The notes under the pieces were generated by a model. It did no database searches and was not told where the DNA came from. It was given only the letters and a program-made list of their open reading frames with translations. A program made the translations under genes and the position numbers. Below are positions 55,921 through 64,000 of a stretch of DNA of 64,000 nt, one piece after another. This stretch comes from Seriola aureovittata (Eukaryota; Chordata; Actinopteri; Carangiformes; Carangidae), in NCBI RefSeq assembly GCF_021018895.1, contig NC_079375.1, forward strand, positions 26,138,475 through 26,202,474. The letters run 5' to 3'. How positions within the stretch are numbered: position 1 is the stretch's first letter; each line of letters starts with the position of its first letter.

Positions 55921-58059
55921 TAAACCATTTTCCTGCTTTCCTCCCAGTGCATGCTGGGATACATTCCAGTACTTCTTGAGTTTGAATGTTTGATGTGATG
56001 AAAAAAAGTTTGTTTCATTTCATCCAGAATTACAAAGTTTGAATGTAGAAGTCACATAAATGTAAAACTAATAAGATTTACCCTGAAATTACAGAGAATC
56101 TTTAAATTGTTAGTGTGGACATTAACCTTTATAATAACAAGCTTCATTTTTAATTACAGATAATTACTGTCATTTTATACAGATTTGATTGTAATTTAAG
56201 AAAGCAGAAAAAATACTGTATAAATAAAACAGTAATTTGTCTTTACAGAAATGGGAAATAAATGTAATTATTATTATTGGCATAATGCTTAAAATAGAAG
56301 TTTGGTTGTTAATTCACAGATCATTTCTGTTATTTTACAGACTTTTGTTCACAATTTTACAAAACAGGAAATTACTGTTAAAAAACGTATTTATTTTTTG
56401 TAAAATTAGGATTTTGCAATTAAAGTATGAAATGCTTTATTACTTTTCCCGTGACGTGCCTGGTCCTCCATATTCCTGGAGCTCAGGCTCAAATTTTCTC
56501 TTGAATTAAATAACTTTTTAAAATTTTTTTTTTTAAGTTCTTCTTCAAGTTCCCCTTTAGTTTCTGTTCATGGTCTGTCGCCCCCACGCTTTCACTCACA
56601 TTGTGAGGTCCGACCTCTTTTTCAGAACTTTGACATCTCCCTCTGTTTCCACTCACTTTTCTTGCACCTGCACAGACGTTCAGGCTGTATCATGTCATTT
56701 GTATATTAACCTCATATCTTCACAAGCTGAGTGATCTGATCAGCCGCCCCAGCAGCCGGGCGGCGGCGGCGGCGGGTTTCCTGCTGGTGGTTAAAAAACA
56801 ACTCAACTCAGTCTCACCTACAAACAGCAAACTGGCACATTCTCAGCTGTGAACACAGGTCAGATTAAACTCTGTCAAAACAGAAATCTTTCTCTGGGAG
56901 TTACAGCCCTGTACTCCCCCCACCCATCCTGCTGAGCTCCCCCGGGGACACTAAGATGGTTCCCCCCCTCCAAACACCACCCGCCCTCCACCCTGCCTCA
57001 TCTGCTGCCGGGTTTTCCAGAGCGTCGAGTTTCCCCCCCCACGCTGCGTGGAAAGTGAATCTCAGTGTGTCTGGAGACCACCGACAGAAAGCTGCCGACC
57101 ACAGCGCAGCTCGCTGCAGAGTTTCCACAGACGTAACAGCTGTTTAACGACAGAACAGTCTTTCTGCTGTTGTGGTCCAACCTTTAAATCTGATCCGAAA
57201 TAATATCCTGTTCATCAAGTAAACCAGAGCCAGCTCCTCGGGCTCGTATCCCTCCTCCACTCAGACTAGTTCCAGGTCTGTTCATCCAGACTCAGAAAAT
57301 ATTAAACATTTGTGTGAATTTTGTCATAATGTTTGAGTGAAGTCTTGGGTAATGGCTGAAAAGTGACCTTTGACCTTTGACCACCAAAATCCAAGTGAGT
57401 CCAAGTGAAGCTACAGTGACCTCACCTGGAGTGTTCACACCTGTTTCATGCACATTTCATGCAGCTTTGGTACAAAACTGAAATATTATATTGATCTGTA
57501 AAAGACAAGATACAGAACTATTTAAAAAGACGAGCCGGATCCAAAACAAGAGAAGAGTCACTTCAGAGATGACGGGTTCCAGCTGCAGGGCTTGTGACAG
57601 AGGGGGTGATGTGAGGGGGAGTTTCCCCTCGACACGATCAGATCTGCGGCCAAAGAAAAACGTGCTGTTAAATCTGGAAAATATAAACGTGTCAGAAGAC
57701 GCAGAAATCAGCATGTGTGAGTAAAAGTGTGAGTCAGTGGGGTCTCCCCTTCACTTCCCTGCACTCTCCACGCTCCGTCACACTCGTCACAGCAAAACAA
57801 CTTCTGCAAAACCACGACTGAACTAAACCAGTACTTTGATATTTGGTCTCAACGTGTGTTAAAAGTGTAAAGCGATTCCCATCAGTCACAGAGCGGGAAA
57901 ATAAACAGCGCCACAACATCTCCCCATCTTCTTCTGGAAATGTCCGAATGTTTCAAAATGGAGTTTGGAAAAAAGCTTTTAAATGTGTGTTTGCATGTGC
58001 ACTAAACATCACATGCCCGTTTCAGAAAGCTGAAGCAGCTCGCTGGGCAGCTGTGACAG
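55920..58059. other. Gene-free stretch
   Basis: No coding sequence or RNA gene is recognised. There is a (GGC)n run at about 56757-56775 and a GC-rich patch at 56900-57130. Confidence 0.5.
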
Positions 58060-58390
58060 GAACTAAGAACCTGTGGGAGGGTTTCTGTCCACCTGTTGTT
58101 CTTCACATTTTCAAACTTTCCCAAGAAAGTTCCTACACCTGACTGTGGTGGAAAAGTTTCTCTCAAGAAACCAAATCCTGCAAGGTTTGGATGGTGGGTC
58201 CAGGTGGGCGGGGCTTGGCGACTGCTTTGTTGTGACATCACAAAGTTCCAGAAGTCCTGACGGCTGGTTTTAAGGCTCAGTTTCTGAATACAGGCTGTGT
58301 GCATTTCTCTGTGGACTGAGGCTTTGATACTTTCACAGTATTAATATAGAAGCTAGAGCTGATCTATAATCTATAATCACACTGGTCACA
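58060..58390. repeat. Teleost interspersed repeat (related to 10865-10955)
   Basis: Contains TTGTGACATCACAAAGTTCC, GGACTGAGGCTTTGATACTT and CAGAAGTCCTGACGGCTGG. The final third matches 10865-10955 in reverse orientation. Confidence 0.65.
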
Positions 58391-59857
58391 CTCTCTCCTC
58401 CCTGAGTCACAGCATTGAATAATGGCCAGAGGTGTTTCTGCAGAAAGTTGTGATGTCACAGTGAAGTTGACCTTTGACCTTTTGGATATAAGATGTCATC
58501 ACTTCATTTTATCCTTGTAGATATTCGAGTTAAATCGTGTCATAATTAGTGAATGTCTGGTGCTTTGTGAAGTCACAGTGGCTTTGACCTGTTTTCATGC
58601 TCATTTCCATTTGAACCAACCTGTTGGTTCTTGTCTCGACAGCAGCAGCCAATGGAAACACTCGGTAATTCACATTTTCTTTTGCCTGTGTTCTTGAAAT
58701 TCGGTTCTCGGTTTGAAACTCACCAGTTTTTCTCCGTCACTGCAGACGTGTCTTTCCGCTCGTGACAGCGGAGAGCTGAGAGGCAAAATCACCTTTTGTC
58801 AAAGCTCATCAAACAGCAGCTCACGAAGACTCATCAGGAAGACAGTAACCTAAAAATACGCTTCCTGAGCTTCAAACGCATCACGCTGTTTTTCTGAGAA
58901 GCTTCATTTGTGGTGGTTTCTGATGTCGCCTCCGTTCATTCTGACTTTGAACAGCTCAGGTGAGAGTGAAAGTTTCTGCAAGCGTCTGTTTCAAAGGCCT
59001 CGTTTCACACAGACACTCACCTCTGCTGCATGATGATGATAAATGTTTCATTTCATTAATTAACATTACAGAAATATTGAACAGATGTGTCCTCAAACTC
59101 TCTGTTCTTCCTGCAAACAGCAGCACATCAGGGTTAACATCAGCTGAGCAGCTGCTTGTGGATCAGAAGAGAAACTTTAAGTTCAGGCAGGAAGAGTATG
59201 ACGAGGATTTTTCCCAGTTTGGTGTCTGACTAACTCCGATCTTATCGTTCTTCATCCTGTCTTATCTCAAGTTAGGAAACCCTGACAGCTCCATCCAACA
59301 CCAGTCATCAAGCCTTTGTCTTAGCAGCAGACGCTTCTTGTCTCATCTCGTCTCACTGAGGAATTTCTTTTAAGAATATGGGAAATTATTATCGTCTCAT
59401 TTCATTTCGGCCTTCGCGTTCTACGGTGGCCATGAAGGGCCACGCCTTCGGAGGACGCGGCTTCTGTTTGGTACAATACGTTCATTCGTGGTTGCTATAG
59501 TAACAATGCCACAAACAGGGGGGTACTATCTGCAGTGAAAAAAAAAAGAACAAAGAAGAAGAGTGGTTACCATGCGGCGGACGATCAATAAGAGACACAG
59601 AACAGTTCATCATGCTGTTCCACATTTAGTTACTTTTCTAACATGAATCTGATTATTCTGTTTCCTTTTTTCTTATGAGGAGTGTTTGTTTATTTTTTAC
59701 TTTTGTGAAAACTTTGAAGACAAATATAAAAAAACAAAGAGGTGATGTGTCATAATCATATAAAATAAATCTTTCATCATTCACCTGTCAACACCTTGTA
59801 GTTTCAGCTGAGGAGAATGTTGAACGCAGGGCTTGTAATTGTGAGTATTTGTACACG
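58391..59857. other. Gene-free stretch
   Basis: No coding sequence is recognised. The CpG-rich piece at about 59405-59530 (GGCCTTCGCGTTCTACGGTG) resembles a repeat motif also hinted at near 63935 (CCTACGGTGGCCCTGAG). Confidence 0.45.
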
Positions 59858-60327
59858 GTTGTACTGCTGCTGTACTGCTGTTGTACTGCTGTTGTACTGC
59901 TGTTGTACTGCTGTTGTACTGCTGCTGTACTGCTGCTGTACTGCTGTTGTACTGCTGTTGTACTGCTGTTGTACTGCTGTTGTACTGCTGTTGTACTGCT
60001 GTTGTACTGCTGTTGTACTGCTGTTGTACTGCTGTTGTACTGCTGCTGTACTGCTGCTGTACTGCTGTTGTACTGCTGCTGTACTGCTGCTGTACTGCTG
60101 TTGTACTGCTGTTGTACTGCTGTTGTACTGCTGTACTGCTGTTGTACTGCTGTTGTACTGCTGTTGTACTGCTGTTGTACTGCTGCTGTACTGCTGCTGT
60201 ACTGCTGTTGTACTGCTGTTGTACTGCTGTTGTACTGCTGTTGTACTGCTGTTGTACTGCTGTTGTACTGCTGCTGTACTGCTGCTGTACTGCTGTTGTA
60301 CTGCTGTTGTACTGCTGTTGTACTGCT
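59858..60327. repeat. 11-bp minisatellite (CTGCTGTTGTA), about 42 copies
   Basis: Tandem array of CTGCTGTTGTA and CTGCTGCTGTA units, with one shortened unit (CTGCTGTA) near 60128. The 11-bp period leaves all three plus frames open for 160-175 codons. These are not genes. Confidence 0.97.
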
Positions 60328-60578
60328 TCAGCAGGTTCACATGAGAAGGAAACAGTCGTATTAGTTGTAGTGTAATCTAATCAGACAGCTGCCGTCTGGT
60401 TAACCAACAAAGACTAAAAGTAAAACTCCACACCTGACAGCTCGACCCGTTGAGCTGATAAAGCTTCAAATGTGTTCCCTGTTTACCCACGATGCCAAGC
60501 GGCGATATCAGTCAAACAGAGGAGCGGTTTCCTGCTTCACTCCTGCCGACCGGGAGGAAGGAAACTCCTTATATGGGC

Positions 60579-60580
<2 letters not shown>

Positions 60581-60652
<72 letters not shown>
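60581..60652. repeat. (GT)n microsatellite
   Basis: A pure GT run of about 72 bp. Confidence 0.96.
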
Positions 60653-60653
<1 letters not shown>

Positions 60654-60719
60654 AGACAGCCATATATACAGTGAAATACAAGAGAGTTCAGTTCAGTTTA
60701 ACTTACAAACACTAAAAGT

Positions 60720-60945
60720 ACAGTATATGGCCAAAAGTATGTGGACAACCATGAAAAAACAGGACTGGTCTGCAGCGTCCTGACACTTCTGGGATGAACT
60801 GGAACTGAACCCGACGTGATCACCAGCGACCCCTCTGATGCACTGGTGTCTGAATGGGAGAAAAACATGGAGTCACAATCACATGTTACACTGTTCAACG
60901 TTCTCCTTGGATCATCTGTCCACATACTTTTGGCCACATACTCTA
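60720..60945. mobile_element. Short Tc1/mariner-type element with terminal inverted repeats
   Basis: The left end CAGTATATGGCCAAAAGTAT + GTGGAC is mirrored by GTCCACATACTTTTGGCCAC at the right end. This GGCCAAAAGTATGTGGAC terminus is a familiar teleost DNA-transposon end. The 226-bp interior is too small to encode a transposase, so it is non-autonomous. Confidence 0.75.
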
Positions 60946-61194
60946 CTTTGTTCTAAGGCTGGTTCCCAGAAACCACTGGCTGAGGAAGACAATGACACGT
61001 GACTGAAAGCTTCGGAAAGTGCAAGTGGACCTTGAGTTTAGAATATCCAATTCCAAAACTGCAGAAAATAAATTACATTGGATAAATTTCTTACAATATT
61101 CTTTATATACTTGTTTTTAAAGAAAAGACGTAAGAAGAAATATAAAAAGGAAAAATATCATAAACAGAATATTTAAAATTGGAGAATCCTCATA

Positions 61195-61360
61195 CAGAAA
61201 TGTAATATATGACATATGTCCCTATATAAAGAGCCATATATGTCACCTATAAGGTTTATATATTTTCATCACATATATCCATCCTCTGGATATGAAGGTA
61301 TCAGTATAGAACATTTATGAATATGTATAATTTTACATATATGTACATATAAAATAAAAA
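61195..61360. repeat. AT-rich dispersed repeat (partner at 52385-52560)
   Basis: Diverged direct-orientation relative of 52385-52560, sharing TAATATATGACA, CATATGTCCC and CCTATAAGG-type anchors. Confidence 0.7.
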
Positions 61361-62285
61361 TGTATATTTCATATGTGAAGATTCAATAAATAGTGAGATA
61401 AAGTGAATGAGGTCATCTACTGTGAACTGAATGTGTTAACACTGACAGCTGTGCACTGCTGTGTAAAAAGAGTAAAAGTTGGAGCAGATGACAGGAAGTA
61501 GGTGGAGAGAGCTGATCCACCTGTGTGAGTCTTTTATTATCTGTGTGTCTGATGATAAAAAAGGTTTATTTTTAACTGCCACAGGTGAAGGAAATCATGT
61601 CTGACAGGTTAATAATATCTGACCTGTTTGGAGTCAGTACAGTAAAAATATCTCAACACATCGTACGCTGATCACAGTTTTTACTGTTGTCACTTTGAAT
61701 TCTACATTTCATGATGGAATATGCAAAATATTAAGTTAAGATACTTAAGAACTAAATTTCATGTGCAGACTATGTCACAGGTGATTATTCAGTTTGTTAT
61801 TTTATGTTATGTTTTTGTTTTTCTTCACTATTATTTTATGCTTATGGCATCGTTATATCATCTAATACATACAGTGTAAAGCAATAGGATTTTTAATCTT
61901 GTTTTTCAAGTAATGGTGATTTTAAAACTGGTAAAAAAAATATCAGTAGAAATTTTTATCTGCTTTTACACATTTGAGAAAAAAAGTGAGTTGTTCACAA
62001 TATCAGTATTTATATATAATGATTACAGCCTAAACTATCACAATCCAAACTAACTGGAGACAAAACTCATAAATCATAAACCCTCAAATATAAAAACAAC
62101 TCATTGAAATTGGTTGAGAAAATAAAAACATGATGGTGCTTTTTATCCATTGTGTTTCTTTACAGGGAAGTCTTTCCCCGGTCCAGTATGGCAGCAACGT
62201 TGATGTACGATCCAGCAGCCAATGTCAATGTATATATATCCACGTGCATGCCTATCATATGGAACAAGGAAATTCATTCTTTGAG

Positions 62286-62304
62286 CCCCCCCCCCCCCCC
62301 CCCC
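62286..62304. repeat. Poly-C tract (19 C)
   Basis: An uninterrupted C run. Confidence 0.95.
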
Positions 62305-62734
62305 TCCTTCCCCTGTGCCACAATGGGACAAATTCTGGTTGGCCGTCAAAACCGAGTTTTTAGCGGTCCTCTCTGTGTGCCTGTCATTCAGGGTGCACAT
62401 GTTCCAGGATTCGAGCACGACCGAGTTTCAACCCTCATGTTGAGCTAACGTTGGCTTGGATACATCCAACCTCAGCACGGGGCAGATGTTGACATGTTTG
62501 GAGAATCATGTTTTCCACACAAGTTTACCTTGCAACCTGATTACGCGACTGGTCAAGTGTTTTCTTTGGTTATTGTCAGAGTGACGATGATTTCACCCCC
62601 AGTCTGCCCAGTCAGAGAGACAAGGAGGACGTGGTGGTGGCAGGTGAAGAGGACGAGCCACGACAGGTGGAGGAAGGGGAGAGAGAGCAGCATCAGCCAT
62701 CAGCTTGAGGAAAAAGAAATTGATTTTTAAATCC

Positions 62735-62975
62735 TTTTAATTAGCTTCAGTGTATAGACTGGCCCCACATTATATTTCTGAATTACTGGATTAAAACCAA
62801 AGGTGACATCTGCAGTTGTGGCCCCCACCCTCTGGACCCGTCCTCCCCTACAGTTACAAAGAACCCTGAGTCAGTCGACAGTTTTAAGAAGCTGTTAAAA
62901 ACTCACCTTGTAAGGTATTTAGCACCTTGTAACTCTGGTTTCAAAAGGTGCTTGGAAATAAAGTTATCTCACTTA
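62735..62975 (+). pseudogene. 3' end of a LINE (L2/CR1-like)
   Basis: Plus-strand reading gives fragments like LAPHYISELL, GPHPLDPSSPTVTKNPESVD and SFKKLLKTHL, followed by an AATAAAG tail. This is the usual C-terminal end of L2/CR1-type LINE proteins (APxYLSDLL ... SVDSFKKxLKTHLF). It is 5'-truncated and decayed. Confidence 0.7.
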
Positions 62976-63153
62976 CCCAGAGGTGTTGTCATTAACAGGG
63001 GGCGTGGCCGAGCTGTTGCAGCAGATGTTTGTTCAAAAAAAAAGAAAAAGAGAACTCCCCCCCACCCTCAGCTTCCTCTCTCTTTGATCTCAGGTGAGAC
63101 ACACCTGAAACACAGAAAACACAGGTTCCTTTGAATTCCTGGAATTCAACAGG

Positions 63154-63154
<1 letters not shown>

Positions 63155-63221
<67 letters not shown>
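63155..63221. repeat. (CA)n microsatellite
   Basis: A CA run with one AAA interruption. Confidence 0.96.
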
Positions 63222-63222
<1 letters not shown>

Positions 63223-64000
63223 TTCCCACGCAGTTTATAGCAGCTTGGACATCTAATCTTCACACACTTCTTATAAAGATAAGATTGTATTCAACAGTCA
63301 TGATAAGATAAACATGTCCACCTCCTCTTCCTCTGCACAGGATCATCAGACTGAAGTCTCGGCTGCTGCCCCCTACAGGCCGCAGTCTTCATCACAGAAC
63401 AAAGGTCAGACTGATGATTTCTCTTTTCTTAGAGTTTGCGTGATTGACTTGGTTGTCGGTACAAATCCCCACAGCAGCAGCTCAGAGCGCTCCGACTGGT
63501 TCCTGCTGATTTACCTAAATAAATAAAGTTTCAGGAGTAGAAAACAAACATTTACCAGAAAGTCCCACCCACTCCCACCAGGACCTGTCAATCAGCTGTC
63601 AGGAACCACAGCAGGCACAACAGGTGTGTGTGTGTTGAGTGATGAAGACAGGTGATGAGGTTTTTACAGGACAGAAGTTCAACAGTCTGTGTGTTTAGTT
63701 TTTAGTTTGTTTGTCTGTTGGTTTGTTTCCTTTTGTTTTCTGAACGTCATGAACATCCGTCATCCGTCCATCCAGCACATGGCACTCATTTTAAAGTCGT
63801 CTTAAAGGAGCTATATGTAGGTTTTTGCTACTGCTACATAGCTAACGTTAGCATTAGCAGCTGTTTACTTACCAGTTTAGAACAAAACATTGTCAAACTT
63901 CATTCCTTTACTCAGCAGGCGCTGTCTCCTACGGTGGCCCTGAGAGCTCAACACACTGCAACTGCATCTTCATCACTTTGACAAAACATGAGGTGCAAAT
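63222..64000. other. Gene-free end of window
   Basis: No gene is recognised. From about 63800 onward AGGAGCTATATGTAGG and GCTAACGTTAGCATTAGC look like a common fish repeat that continues beyond the window. Confidence 0.45.

Larger units (their letters stand above)
60946..62734. other. Gene-free stretch
   Basis: It contains the AT-rich repeat at 61195-61360 and a 19-base poly-C tract at 62286-62304. A plus-strand frame at 62152-62448 crosses the poly-C tract and has no recognisable domain. Confidence 0.45.

Noticed and set aside
62152..62448. 98-codon plus-strand frame
   Set aside because: It crosses a poly-C tract that supplies a Pro run, and no domain or splice context supports it.

Overview
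The window is vertebrate nuclear DNA, most likely from an acanthomorph teleost. It has spliced genes with GT-AG introns, long AT-rich intergenic DNA, many microsatellites, L2-type LINE sequence and several interspersed repeats of teleost type. Four gene-bearing blocks can be supported. All exon boundaries given here were placed by eye from reading frame and splice signals.

(1) 0.1-2.5 kb, minus strand: a two-exon C2H2 zinc-finger gene (449 codons, nine fingers) with decayed fingers downstream of its stop. (2) 9.8-18.3 kb, minus strand: vcpip1, the OTU-family deubiquitinase that works with the p97/VCP-p47 pathway. It is complete in three coding exons (1178 codons) with catalytic Cys189 and His324 visible. 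The 2.5-9.8 kb stretch between these genes is non-coding and may include a very long vcpip1 3' UTR. (3) 21.0-34.9 kb: a germline T-cell receptor gamma (TRG) locus made of two complete V-J-C cassettes facing each other. Cassette A (plus strand) has two V segments, one J, a C exon and a transmembrane exon. Cassette B (minus strand) has one V, one J, a C exon, a Cys-bearing connecting-peptide exon and a transmembrane exon. All five recombination signals are readable, with a 22-bp spacer at V and a 12-bp spacer at J. Cassette A lacks the connecting-peptide exon, and an 88-bp direct repeat that brackets this exon in cassette B suggests how it was lost. (4) 44.25-48.3 kb, plus strand: a c-myc gene with a non-coding exon 1 and two coding exons (386 codons).

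Between TRG and myc (36.7-43.4 kb) lies a 5'-truncated L2-type LINE with an open reverse-transcriptase frame. A 769-bp part of it is present three times in tandem, and a partly duplicated copy of the same region follows that keeps the pre-insertion site. From 48.3 kb to the end I see no convincing gene, only minisatellites, microsatellites, an LTR-like block with a Gypsy reverse-transcriptase relic, a Tc1/mariner-type inverted-repeat element and a LINE 3' end.

The gene order is ZNF - vcpip1 - TRG - myc. The most notable biology is a RAG-target locus about 9.5 kb from myc, and the cassette-specific difference in the Cys-containing connecting peptide, which parallels the disulfide-linked versus non-linked gamma chains of humans.
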